64,000 nt of DNA from Ilumatobacter sp963746265 (GTDB lineage Bacteria; Actinomycetota; Acidimicrobiia; Acidimicrobiales; Ilumatobacteraceae): NCBI GenBank assembly GCA_963746265.1, contig CAVVAM010000006.1:130840-194839 (forward strand). Direction: 5' to 3'. Shown piece after piece: positions 41,825 to 49,742 of this stretch. The position numbers and the translations under genes were made by a program. How positions within the stretch are numbered: position 1 is the first letter of the stretch; each line of letters opens with the position of its first letter. The notes below the pieces were generated by a model. That model was given only the letters and a program-made list of their open reading frames with translations. It was not told the origin of the DNA and did no database searches.

Positions 41825-43941
41825 GGCGCACCCGGATCGGGTTGACCGTCGTTCTCGGTGCACTCCTCGCCGTGACCGCCGGCGGTGCGTTCGACGAGCT
41901 CCTGTGGCCGCTGTTCGCGTCGCTGTTGGTCGTCGGCCCGGCGGCACTGCTGGTGTCGGGTCGGCGACTCGTCGTCAGGGTCCCGGTCGAGGTGGTCGCC
42001 GTGCTGGCGGGCGTGACGCTGGCCGTGGTGCTGGCGGGTGGCGCGCTCGGCGACGTGAGCCGTGCGTTCGTGCAGGGACCTCGGCAGTTGCTCACGACCG
42101 AGTGGCCCAGCCCGGCGGTGCCGACGGTCGTCGGCGCGGTCGCCCTGCTCCTGGCCGCGACCACGGCGATCGCCGCCGACCTGGCGGGGCGGAGTCGGCT
42201 CCATCTCGCGCCCTTGGCGGTGTTCGCGATCGGTTGGGCGGCGGCGCTCGCGATCGGCGCTCCGGTGCAACCACCGATCTGGGTGATGGTCGTGGGTGGC
42301 GCGGCGGCGCTCGGACTCGCACTCGTACGGTTCGACGGTCGGACGCCGGGCCTCAGCCTCGTGCGCGCCGACCGGACCGTTGCGGTCTCGATCGCTGCGG
42401 TTGCGGTCGCCGCGATCGCCACGGCCGGTGCCGTGGCGTGGGCCGATCGTGCCGATCCCCGTCAAACCGAAGACGCCGAGGTGAACGCCGCCGTGGTCGA
42501 TCCGGTCGAGGCCATGGTCGCACTGCGGAACGCCCGTCCCGAGATCGACCTGTACTCGATCACCGATCGATCGCTCGTCGTGGGTCAGTCGCTGCCGGCG
42601 CGGTGGCGGATCTCGGCGCTCGGGACCTACGACGGGCAGCGGTGGGTGCCCCGGCTGACGCTCCGGCCGATCGGCGGGCGGTTGGGCCTGCCGTCATCAT
42701 CGAGTGCCGAGCGCCGGCCGGCGATCAGTTACTCCCTCCGGTACCTCTCGGACGATCTCGATCTCCTGCCGTTCCCCGGGCCTCCACTGTCGGCGAGCGT
42801 CGACGTGGAGACCGACCTGGAACGTGTCGTGGTCCGTCCCCTCGAGCGACCCGAGGTGGGCTCGACGGTGCTGATCGAGTCGGAGGTCGCACTGACCTCC
42901 CGGTCGTCGCTGGTCGGGCCGGTCGCCCCGCGGCAGGTCGACGAGATCGCAGCGGGCTTCTCCGACCAGGCCGAACGACTGGCCGGCACCGGGACCGTGA
43001 TCGAACGACTCCGTCGGATCGAAGCGACGATGCGCGACGACTGGCAGCTCGACTCGGAGGCGCCGGGCGGAGGCCAGCAGCTGGCGCTGATCGAACGGTT
43101 CGTCACCGACACGAATCGTGGGACCGAGGAGCAGTTCGTCACCGCGTTCGTCCTGATGACGAGGTCGCTCGGTTTCGACGCTCGTGTGGCCACGGGCTTC
43201 GTGGTGCCGCCCGAGGTCCTCGGCACACCGTTGCCGCTGCGTTCGGGCATGGCGTCGGTGTGGCCCGAGGTACGGCTCGTCGATGTCGGCTGGGTCGCCT
43301 TCGACCCGGTGCCGTCCCTGACTGCGACCGACGACGACGAGCCGCCGCCACAACCGGAGGCGCAGACGCCGGCCGCAGCGCAGCCGCCGATCGCGCCGCC
43401 GACGGACGACGTCGACGATGTCGACGACGAGGTCGTCGACATCGAGATCGGCTCCGACCGGTGGACCACGGTGCGGCGTTGGCTCGCCCGTGGGGGGACC
43501 GTGGTCGCCGTGAGCGTGCTACCGGTCCTCGTGGCGATCGGGGCGATCGTCGGCGCGAAGTGGCTCCGGCGCCGTCGACGTCGCCGTGACCCCGACCCGG
43601 TCCGCCGGATCCGTGGGGTCTGGGCGAACGCCACCGACTCGCTCGTCGATGCCGGTCTCACGATCGGGTCGAGTTGGACCGACGATCGGATCGCAGCCGC
43701 CGGCGCTCCGCTGGCGCCGACCGTGCCGCACGAGATGCGACGGTTGGCGGCGATGGCGACCCAGGTGACGTTCGGGCCGACACAGCACGCGGCAGCACTG
43801 GCTGACAACGCAGTGCTCACGTCGGTTGCGGTCGACCAGGCGATCCGAACGGAGCGCAGCCGCTGGCAGCGGATCACGTGGAGGTTGAGCCTGAGGTCGT
43901 TCCGGCACGCCACCCGCTCGCCGGTCGCGCCCCTTCGATGA
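41815..43941 (+). CDS. Transglutaminase-fold membrane protein lacking catalytic Cys and His
   Basis: 708-aa membrane protein. About six N-terminal helices (residues 1-215) precede an extracellular region with a transglutaminase-like core: FVTDTNRGTEEQFVTAFVLMTRSLGFDARVATGFVVPPE then SVWPEVRLVDVGWVAFDPVPS (about 440-500). A further TM (VVAVSVLPVLVAIGAIVGAKWL) leads to a cytoplasmic tail. In active members the position before EQF is a cysteine (GxCxxF) and HAWxEV carries the histidine. Here they are Glu and Val, and only the Asp of FDPVP remains, so protease or cross-linking activity is unlikely. Related inactive versions occur in actinobacterial MoxR-DUF58 operons. ATG 41815 was preferred to GTG 41806; both overlap DUF58. 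Confidence 0.85.
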   Translation: MDVRRTRIGLTVVLGALLAVTAGGAFDELLWPLFASLLVVGPAALLVSGRRLVVRVPVEVVAVLAGVTLAVVLAGGALGDVSRAFVQGPRQLLTTEWPSPAVPTVVGAVALLLAATTAIAADLAGRSRLHLAPLAVFAIGWAAALAIGAPVQPPIWVMVVGGAAALGLALVRFDGRTPGLSLVRADRTVAVSIAAVAVAAIATAGAVAWADRADPRQTEDAEVNAAVVDPVEAMVALRNARPEIDLYSITDRSLVVGQSLPARWRISALGTYDGQRWVPRLTLRPIGGRLGLPSSSSAERRPAISYSLRYLSDDLDLLPFPGPPLSASVDVETDLERVVVRPLERPEVGSTVLIESEVALTSRSSLVGPVAPRQVDEIAAGFSDQAERLAGTGTVIERLRRIEATMRDDWQLDSEAPGGGQQLALIERFVTDTNRGTEEQFVTAFVLMTRSLGFDARVATGFVVPPEVLGTPLPLRSGMASVWPEVRLVDVGWVAFDPVPSLTATDDDEPPPQPEAQTPAAAQPPIAPPTDDVDDVDDEVVDIEIGSDRWTTVRRWLARGGTVVAVSVLPVLVAIGAIVGAKWLRRRRRRRDPDPVRRIRGVWANATDSLVDAGLTIGSSWTDDRIAAAGAPLAPTVPHEMRRLAAMATQVTFGPTQHAAALADNAVLTSVAVDQAIRTERSRWQRITWRLSLRSFRHATRSPVAPLR

Positions 43942-43974
43942 CACGGCACGGCCCCGTTCCGCGGTCGGTGGCGG

Positions 43975-44600
43975 CGACTCGGCTGTCGATGAGCTCCGGA
44001 CGGAGTACTCGTTGCACGAATTCACTGCCGGCGTTGCGCCGAAGCGGCGCGCCGCGGAACCCGACGGCCGTCGGAGTGTTGCACCCGGCGATTCGCTCGG
44101 ACCGCAACGCCGTGAGCCGTTCCCGGGTCGGAGTGGCCAGATCGCGGAGCGACATCAGCTGCCACTGCCTTCCCCGACCGATCGTCGGGAATCCCGAACT
44201 GGGCTGCTTCGGCGACGTCGGAGCGCTCGCAGATCGCGGACCCGACGTCGGAACCGTACACCTGCTCGTCGCCGTGGATAACCATGTTGCTGTTGCGATC
44301 GACGATGCAGACGAAGCCGTCAGCGCCGAAGCGGGCAATATCACCGCTGTGGAACCAGCCATCGGTGATCGATTCGGTGGCGGCCAGGCGGCGATTCTGG
44401 TCGTCCTTGATCAGCGATCGAGCCCCGAACGGTCCGCGTCACCGAAGCGCTCGTTCTCGAACACCGCGGAGGGGTGATCGCCGTGCCCGATGCGAGCTCC
44501 CAGAGCGATGCATCGTCGGCGGCGCGCCGTCGAACACGTGCGTCCCGTGACCACGGACCTCGATCTCGGTGATCGCGAACGACCGCCCTCGCCTGTCAGC
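43975..44600 (-). pseudogene. Frameshifted remnant of an acyl-CoA synthetase (C-terminal part)
   Basis: On the minus strand, pieces of an adenylate-forming enzyme appear in the right order but in different frames. From the high coordinate: AITEIEVRGHGTHVFDG (near 44530-44580), LAATESITDGWFHSGDIARFG then ADGFVCIVDRNSNMVIHGDEQVYGSDVG (about 44400-44235), VAEAAQFGIPDDRSGKAV (to about 44150), then in another frame RIAGCNTPTAVGFRGAPLRRNAGSEFVQRVLRPEL (about 44095-43985). These correspond to the A7-A10 core motifs. The final catalytic lysine (PRNAxGK) is replaced. The N-terminal two thirds are missing and at least two frameshifts are needed. It lies between the transglutaminase-like gene and engB. 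The intact adenylate-forming gene at 45761 is not an obvious source, since its matching motifs differ. Confidence 0.75.
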
Positions 44601-44690
44601 TCGTCACACCTCGAGATGGGCGCCGCGGCACGGCAGCGGCGACGAATGGACGCCGTGGCGTCTGGCAGGGGTCGGGAGGTGCCGCCGACC

Positions 44691-45275
44691 TCAGGACAGA
44701 TGGCCGATGACGAGGCCGCGAAGTTGATCGATGTTGACACCCTTCGCGGCGCTGACCCACACGATGTCGCCGCGTTCGAGCATGCACCCCTCGGCCACCT
44801 CACGCTTGCGGGTCGGCCGCTTGGACGACTTGACCTTGTCCATCTTCGTCGCCACGACCGTGTGCGGCACGTCGTTCTCGCGCAGCCAGGCGAGCATCTG
44901 CTGGTCGAGCGGCGTGGGCCCGATCGCACCGTCGATCAGCACGAACACCATCTCGAGCCCGCCACGCTCGAGCAGGTAGCCCTCGATCATCTCGGGCCAG
45001 TCGCGGCGTACGTGCCCCGGCACCTTCGCGTACCCGTAGCCGGGCAGATCGACGATCGTGCCCCCGGCGCGGTGCTCGAAGATGTTGATCAGCTGCGTGC
45101 GACCCGGTGTGTTCGAGACCCGGGCGAGCTGCCTCTGGTTCGCGAGCGCGTTGATCAGCGATGACTTGCCGACGTTCGACCGGCCGACGAAGGCCACCTC
45201 CGCATCGGTGGCCGGGAGCTGGTCGGCACGGCTGGCCGAGGCCAGGAACGTCACGTTGAGTGGCCGCCCCGACAT
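44691..45275 (-). CDS. engB: Ribosome biogenesis GTPase EngB (YsxC/YihA)
   Basis: 194-aa GTPase of the EngB/YihA/YsxC family, required for large ribosomal subunit assembly. G1 GRSNVGKSSLINAL, the G2 threonine in SNTPGRTQLINIF, G3 DLPGYGYAK and G4 TKMDKVK are all intact; WVSAAKGVNIDQLR is the G5 region. The ATG at 45275 (MSGRPLNVTFLASA) is preferred to one 30 bases upstream because a TACACT element (45287-45282) lies 6 bases before it. The gene stands alone on the minus strand, upstream of the synthetase pseudogene. Confidence 0.95.
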   Translation of the reverse strand: MSGRPLNVTFLASASRADQLPATDAEVAFVGRSNVGKSSLINALANQRQLARVSNTPGRTQLINIFEHRAGGTIVDLPGYGYAKVPGHVRRDWPEMIEGYLLERGGLEMVFVLIDGAIGPTPLDQQMLAWLRENDVPHTVVATKMDKVKSSKRPTRKREVAEGCMLERGDIVWVSAAKGVNIDQLRGLVIGHLS

Positions 45276-45510
45276 TCCTGCAGTGTAGGAGCGGGAGTTC
45301 CACACGTGCGCCCGGGTGGTCGCGGCACCGCCGGCGTCGAGGCGGAGTGAGGCACGGAAGGGGCTGGAGGATCACCGACGACGCGGCACTCGACGGCCTC
45401 GACCCGGGCACGGCCTCGGCCGCCAGGGTCGCGGTCGATGCCGTTGGTGGCACCGACACCCGGCTGACGCTGGTCCCGGGCTGCCGAGTCGGCCGGCGCT
45501 CAGCCGGCGC
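45276..45510. other. Gap between engB and the small membrane protein gene
   Basis: About 235 bases upstream of engB and downstream of the next minus-strand gene. Near its right end an 11-bp unit GCCGGCGCTCA is repeated 2.6 times (45492-45520), overlapping the stop codon of the small membrane protein gene. Because GCCGGC is self-complementary, the array can fold into GC-rich hairpins and may end that transcript. No gene seen. Confidence 0.45.
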
Positions 45511-45717
45511 TCAGCCGGCGATCAACGTGGCGAGTGCCCACACGGCGACCACGAACCCGAGGCCGGCGTACAGCAGGCTGCGACCGACGGGCGCACGTTC
45601 GAGGTGGCCTTCCTCGGCCTGCTCCGGTGGCTTGACGACCGCGAGCAGATTGCCGGCGAACAGCGCCCCGCCCAGCGCGAGCGCCAGGTAGGCGAGCAGG
45701 TCTTCGCCGAGGAACAT
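45511..45717 (-). CDS. Small two-helix membrane protein
   Basis: 68-aa protein, MFLGEDLLAYLALALGGALFAG at the start, with two hydrophobic helices (about 8-26 and 48-67) joined by a polar loop KPPEQAEEGHLERAPVGRS. The open frame extends further upstream into the start of the divergent gene, but the ATG at 45717 gives a sensible small membrane protein and leaves a 43-base divergent promoter region. No family is recognised with certainty. The divergent adenylate-forming gene is the only positional clue, and function is unknown. Confidence 0.6.
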   Translation of the reverse strand: MFLGEDLLAYLALALGGALFAGNLLAVVKPPEQAEEGHLERAPVGRSLLYAGLGFVVAVWALATLIAG

Positions 45718-45760
45718 CCCGTCATCATGGCGTGAGATCGGGCATGCGACACTGATCGCC

Positions 45761-47221
45761 ATGAGGAACGTCGCGAGCAGCCGCCCGGCCCCGACCACCG
45801 TCGTCGAGCTGTTCGAGCGATCGTCGTCGAGCATCTCCTTCGACGACGGCACGGTCGCCCGATCGGCGCAATTGGCCGACGACGGTCGCCGGCTGGCGCG
45901 AGTGCTCCGCGACCGCGGCGTCGAACCCGGCGATCGGGTCGCGATCCACCTCCCCAACGGCGTCGACTACGTCCGGCTGCTGCTCGCGTGCGCCGCCGGT
46001 GGCCACGTCGCGGTCTCGGTGAACACGAGATACTCCGCTGTCGAGGTCGCGAGCCTCGTCGAGCGAGCCCGCGCCCACACCGTCGAGGTGGGAGACGCAT
46101 GGCGGGCGTCGGACCCGGTCGGCTCCACCGCTGGAGCCGACGATCCATTCGTCGTGTTCACGACCTCGGGCACCACCAGCACGCCGAAGATGGTGCTCCA
46201 CACACAACGTTCGATCGCCGTCCACGCCTGCGACGCGGCGCATGCGTTCGGGTACGGACCTGACGACACCGTGCTCGTGGTGATGCCGCTGTGCGGCACG
46301 TTCGGGCTGACCTCACTGACCGCAGCGATCGCCGGTGACAGCGCGGTGGTGGTCAGCGACTTCGACCTGGAACGAACCGCCGAACTGATCGAGAGCGGCC
46401 GGGTCACGGCCGTCAACGGCAGTGATGACATGTTCCACCGCCTGATCCAGCGCCCGACCGACCTGAGTTCGATCCGTCTCGGCGGCACGGCACGCTTCAA
46501 CACGAGCCTCGACCACGTCGTGCTCGACGCCCAACGACGAGGCGCCACGTTGACGGGCCTGTACGGCATGAGCGAGGTGCAGGCGCTGTTCAGCCTGCGT
46601 GATCCGGCGCTCGGCGCGGCCGATCGACTTCGCCCGGGCGGCACGCTCGTGTCGCCGCATGCGGCGTTCCGCGTCGTCGACGGCGAGCTCGAGGTGCGCG
46701 GTCCCAGCCTGATGGCGGGATATCTCGCCGAGGGTGGCGACCGGATCGACGACGAGCTCACCTCCGCTCACCTCCACGACGGCTGGTTCCGCACGGGCGA
46801 CCTGGCCGCATCCGAGGGCGACCGCACGTTCGAGTTCCTCGCACGGCGGGGCGACGTCCTGCGGCTCGGTGGGTTCCTCGTGCATCCACTCGAGATCGAG
46901 TCGGTGATCTCGGAGATCCCGGGTGTCGATGCAGCGCAGGTGGTCGCCGTCGATCTGCCCGGCGGGACGCGCCCCGTGGCGTTCGTGATCGGTGACGTCG
47001 ACGAGGCAACGGTCATCTCCTTCTGCCGCCGGCGACTCGCGATCCACAAGGCGCCGATCCGGGTGATCGGCGTCGACGAGTTCCCGACGACGCCGAGCGC
47101 GAACGGGACCAAGGTCCAGCGCGCCAAGCTGCGCGAACGCGCCGAGCTGCTCCTCGCCGACCACGCGGACGGCCGGGGGAGTGCTCCCCATTCCACCCGC
47201 TCGGGACCTTCCGTACGGTGA
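45761..47221 (+). CDS. Acyl-CoA synthetase-like adenylate-forming enzyme
   Basis: 486-aa class I adenylate-forming enzyme, shorter than long-chain synthetases. Motifs: VVFTTSGTTSTPKMVLHTQRS (phosphate loop), LTGLYGMSEVQALFSL, HDGWFRTGDLAASEGDRTFEF, RRGDVLRLGGFLVHPLEIES and the C-terminal lysine in TPSANGTKVQRAKL. LPLCGTFG in the N-domain and the short length suggest a medium-chain or specialised acyl substrate. GACACT lies 7 bases before the ATG, so the mRNA is probably leaderless. The last 45 bases contain the dyad and promoter of the following secretion locus, so the end of this gene is under double constraint. Substrate unknown. Confidence 0.85.
   Translation: MRNVASSRPAPTTVVELFERSSSSISFDDGTVARSAQLADDGRRLARVLRDRGVEPGDRVAIHLPNGVDYVRLLLACAAGGHVAVSVNTRYSAVEVASLVERARAHTVEVGDAWRASDPVGSTAGADDPFVVFTTSGTTSTPKMVLHTQRSIAVHACDAAHAFGYGPDDTVLVVMPLCGTFGLTSLTAAIAGDSAVVVSDFDLERTAELIESGRVTAVNGSDDMFHRLIQRPTDLSSIRLGGTARFNTSLDHVVLDAQRRGATLTGLYGMSEVQALFSLRDPALGAADRLRPGGTLVSPHAAFRVVDGELEVRGPSLMAGYLAEGGDRIDDELTSAHLHDGWFRTGDLAASEGDRTFEFLARRGDVLRLGGFLVHPLEIESVISEIPGVDAAQVVAVDLPGGTRPVAFVIGDVDEATVISFCRRRLAIHKAPIRVIGVDEFPTTPSANGTKVQRAKLRERAELLLADHADGRGSAPHSTRSGPSVR
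47176..47219 (+). promoter_or_regulatory. Dyad operator and promoter A of the type VII-like locus
   Basis: A perfect dyad GGGGAG-TG-CTCCCC with following AT (47176-47191) is followed by a -35-like TTCCAC (47191-47196), a 17-base spacer and a -10-like TACGGT (47214-47219). The same layout recurs at 50476 and 58577 with the -10 exactly 38 bases from the dyad start each time. It lies inside the final codons of the previous gene, 48 bases before the first WXG100 start. Confidence 0.65.
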
Positions 47222-47223
47222 CT

Positions 47224-47248
47224 CGTGTCGGCCACACGGGCCGACACG
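47224..47248 (+). promoter_or_regulatory. 5'-leader hairpin of the WXG100 mRNA
   Basis: Perfect 10-bp inverted repeat CGTGTCGGCC / GGCCGACACG around a 5-base loop. With the -10 at 47214-47219 the transcript would begin at about 47226, so the hairpin would form essentially at the mRNA 5' end, just before the ribosome site GAAGGAA. It could stabilise a highly expressed small-protein mRNA or, as DNA, bind a repressor at the start site. Confidence 0.5.
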
Positions 47249-47266
47249 ACACAGAAGGAAACGACC

Positions 47267-47536
47267 ATGGCCAACTTCACCGGAATGGACATCCCCGCCG
47301 TTCGGACCCTCTCGAAGCAACTCAAGAGTCGCGCCGACGAGATCCAGACGATCAGTCAACAGCTCACTTCGCAGCTGGAGTCGACCCCGTGGAAGGGCCC
47401 CGACCGTGAGCAGTTCCACGGCGAATGGAACGGTCGATATCGCCAGGCGCTCAACACGGTCGTCACGGGTCTCGAGCAGGCCGCGCAGACGGCCCAACGC
47501 AACGCCACCGAGCAAGAGCAGGCATCGAGCCGCTGA
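47267..47536 (+). CDS. WXG100 (EsxA-like) secreted protein
   Basis: 89-aa WXG100 protein, the small helical-hairpin substrate of type VII secretion. The hallmark turn is STPWKGPDREQFHGEWN (W-K-G at residues 42-44), flanked by two amphipathic helices (VRTLSKQLKSRADEIQTISQQL and RYRQALNTVVTGLEQAAQTAQ). The C-terminal segment ATEQEQASSR resembles the YxxxD/E-type export tail but lacks the tyrosine. The ATG at 47267 has GAAGGAA at 47254-47260. It heads an operon with a second WXG100 gene 11 bases downstream, the pairing expected for EsxA-EsxB-like heterodimers. Confidence 0.88.
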   Translation: MANFTGMDIPAVRTLSKQLKSRADEIQTISQQLTSQLESTPWKGPDREQFHGEWNGRYRQALNTVVTGLEQAAQTAQRNATEQEQASSR

Positions 47537-47547
47537 GGCTGATCCCG

Positions 47548-47820
47548 ATGCCGATGTTCGGTGCCGACGTCGCCGCCCTGCGCGGGTTCGCCCGGTCGCT
47601 GCGACGCAAGAAGGAGGAGGTCGAGGCGACCCGGCAGCGGCTGGCCGCGGTCGTCGAGGGCCTGCCCTGGATCGGCGCCGACCACGACCGGTTCGTCGAC
47701 GAATGGCGACGGGTGCACAGCCGGGCGCTGATGACCATCGTCACCGAGATGTCGCAGGCGTCCAACCAGGCCGACTTCCACGCCGACCGCCAGGAGCAGG
47801 CGTCGCGTCGCCACCCCTGA
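47548..47820 (+). CDS. Second WXG100 protein
   Basis: 90-aa WXG100 protein (ATG 47548; an ATG two codons on is also possible). The turn reads GLPWIGADHDRFVDEWRRV (W-I-G). The N-terminal helix DVAALRGFARSLRRKKEEVEATRQRL and the C-terminal helix ALMTIVTEMSQASNQADFHADRQEQASRR match the length of its neighbour, and both end in the shared EQASxR tail. Likely heterodimer partner of the first WXG100 protein. The arginine-rich first helix is unusual for this family. Confidence 0.82.
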   Translation: MPMFGADVAALRGFARSLRRKKEEVEATRQRLAAVVEGLPWIGADHDRFVDEWRRVHSRALMTIVTEMSQASNQADFHADRQEQASRRHP

Positions 47821-47847
47821 GGCGCGCCGACCACGACGAGGAACACC

Positions 47848-48954
47848 ATGTCCACCAGGCTGCTCGGCGCTGATGCCGACGAACTCGAACGGATCGCGCA
47901 GACCCTGCGATCGTCGGCACACGAACTCGAGGATCACGCCGCCTCGCTGACGTCGACGCTCCGGTCGGTCGCCTGGGTGGGCGGTGTCGCCACCCGGTTC
48001 GGTGCTCACTGGAACGGCGGCCATCGGCCCCGCATCATCTCGACCGCGCACTACGTACGTGACGCCGCAGCACAACTCGACCGCAACGCCGCCGAGCAAC
48101 GACTCGCCAGCCGAGCCCAGGAGGGCAGCCCCGGTGGCATCGGGTCGACGTCACCGACCGCACCTGCGGGCGACTCACCGATCGGACCCTTCGAGCCGGA
48201 CACGGGCACCGCCGACGATCCGACATCGTCCGACGGCGAGCCCCGATCCGATGTGCTCGACGGGCTGGGGCCACTACTGGCCGCCCTGGGGCTCGGGCGC
48301 GACGTGCTCGAAGCACTCGCCGAGCACGCCGACGTGCTCGACGGCGTCGGGGTCGACGAGTTGATCGACGTCCTCACCGACGACGGCTTCATCGTGGTGC
48401 TCGAAGGTCTCGACACCCTGCTCGACGTGGGTGACGTCGTGGTCGACCTGGTCACCGATTTCGTCGAGCAACCCGGCCTGCCGTTCGATGAGCGCATCGT
48501 GCACGCACTGGCCGATGCCGCGACCCGCTTCAGCATCGACCAGGGCGTCGAGTACGCCGCTGCCTTCCTGGCGCAGGCTGCGACGGCGGCACTCCTGCCC
48601 GGCCTCGGTGCGGCCCTGGCGCCCTTCGTCGGCAAGGTCGCCGGCGCCGTGGCTGACGCGTTCATCGGCGGTGTCATCGACATCGTCGACGGCGCGACCG
48701 ATGTCGTCGACCTGGCCGCCGATGCCGCGGTCGAGGCCTATCAGGCCCTGAAGGAGACGTTCGGCGTCATCCTCGACGCGGTGGGTGCAGTGATCGACGT
48801 CGCGGACGCGGCACTCGATCTGACCATGGACGCGGCCGGGTCGGCCGTCGACGCCGGAGCGGACGTGATCGTCCGGGTCGTCGATGTGGGTGGAGCCGTC
48901 GCGGGCGGGGTCGTCGACGCCGGCAGTACCGTCGGCGGGTGGTTGGGATGGTGA
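47848..48954 (+). CDS. WXG-domain protein with long helical tail (possible type VII effector)
   Basis: 368-aa protein. Residues 1-95 form a WXG100-like hairpin (RSVAWVGGVATRFGAHWNGG, W-V-G) and end in RNAAEQRLASRAQE, the same EQxxASR tail as the short WXG proteins. A proline/glycine/aspartate linker (about 96-135) follows. Then comes a region of about 230 residues rich in Ala, Val, Asp and Gly (DVLDGVGVDELIDVL to VVDAGSTVGGWLGW), with hydrophobic stretches such as AAFLAQAATAALLPGLGAALAPFVGKVAGAVADAFIGGVID. Alternating VVD/AAD/VID motifs repeat at about 10-residue spacing. WXG or LXG domains fused to larger C-terminal parts are typical of type VII effectors, and a membrane-active role for this tail is possible. 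No catalytic motif is recognised. Confidence 0.7.
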   Translation: MSTRLLGADADELERIAQTLRSSAHELEDHAASLTSTLRSVAWVGGVATRFGAHWNGGHRPRIISTAHYVRDAAAQLDRNAAEQRLASRAQEGSPGGIGSTSPTAPAGDSPIGPFEPDTGTADDPTSSDGEPRSDVLDGLGPLLAALGLGRDVLEALAEHADVLDGVGVDELIDVLTDDGFIVVLEGLDTLLDVGDVVVDLVTDFVEQPGLPFDERIVHALADAATRFSIDQGVEYAAAFLAQAATAALLPGLGAALAPFVGKVAGAVADAFIGGVIDIVDGATDVVDLAADAAVEAYQALKETFGVILDAVGAVIDVADAALDLTMDAAGSAVDAGADVIVRVVDVGGAVAGGVVDAGSTVGGWLGW

Positions 48955-48961
48955 TCGAACC

Positions 48962-49738
48962 ATGAGCCGCATGAGTGCGACGGCGGAGGCTTCCGGGGAC
49001 GACGAGACCGGGTACGAGATGAACGAGAACGAGACGAACGGTGACCGCGAGAGCGACGGCGGCACGAGCGAGACCCGGGTGGTCGACAGCGGGACGGCCG
49101 ACCGCCCCGCCACCGCAGTGGCCACGTTCCACGCGACTCGTGACGAGCTGCTGGGTACCCATCGACTGCCTGCCTCGGCCGAGATGGCGCGATCGTACTG
49201 CGCGGTCGCCGACCGGGTCGTCAGCGTCGTCGGCATCACGCGCGGACGTATCCGTCGGGTCGACTGCTGGCTCGGCGAGGTCGGGTTCGTCACTCACGCC
49301 GGTGCCAACGACCCGTCGCGACCGCTGCTCGGATCGGTGTGCGATCGCACGCGCGCCGCGGAGTTGACGGGTTCGATCATCGGGTCACTGGTCGGCGGCA
49401 TACCCCCCATGCCGGCCGCGAGCGCGGTCGAGCTCGGCCCCGTCGGTGCGATCCGTCCGGATGAGATCCCCGCCGTCGCCGACTGGATCGTCATCGTGTC
49501 GGCGAGCGGGACCGATGATGGGTCGGTGCCCGAGCGGATGATCGCCGTCGGCGGTCACGGCGGCACGGCGGTGACAGCGCTGGATTCCCTCGACGAACCG
49601 ATCCGCATCGATCCGGCCCCCGCCGCCGAACTCCACCGGCGACTCACCCGGTTGATCGGCCCGCCACCACGGTCGGTGGTCGAGCTCCTGGCCGATGACC
49701 GACCGCGGTCACGGGCCCGCCACCTGCTGTCAGACTGA
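48962..49738 (+). CDS. Type VII locus protein of unknown function
   Basis: 258-aa soluble protein starting at an ATG eight bases after the WXG-tail gene. The first 55 residues are acidic and disordered-looking (ETGYEMNENETNGDRESDGG). The rest is a mixed alpha/beta domain with RVDCWLGEVGFVTHAGAND, ELTGSIIGSLVGGIPPMPAASAVELGPVGAIRPDE and VIVSASGTDDGSVPERMIAVGGHGG. No signal peptide or TM segment is seen. Position between the WXG-tail protein and a membrane protein suggests a chaperone or accessory role, in the manner of EspG-type proteins, but there is no sequence evidence for that family. Confidence 0.65.
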   Translation: MSRMSATAEASGDDETGYEMNENETNGDRESDGGTSETRVVDSGTADRPATAVATFHATRDELLGTHRLPASAEMARSYCAVADRVVSVVGITRGRIRRVDCWLGEVGFVTHAGANDPSRPLLGSVCDRTRAAELTGSIIGSLVGGIPPMPAASAVELGPVGAIRPDEIPAVADWIVIVSASGTDDGSVPERMIAVGGHGGTAVTALDSLDEPIRIDPAPAAELHRRLTRLIGPPPRSVVELLADDRPRSRARHLLSD

Positions 49739-49742
49739 CGGC

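Noticed and set aside
44490..45164. A 224-codon plus-strand gene opposite engB
   Set aside because: Complement of engB and of the synthetase remnant, with no recognisable features.
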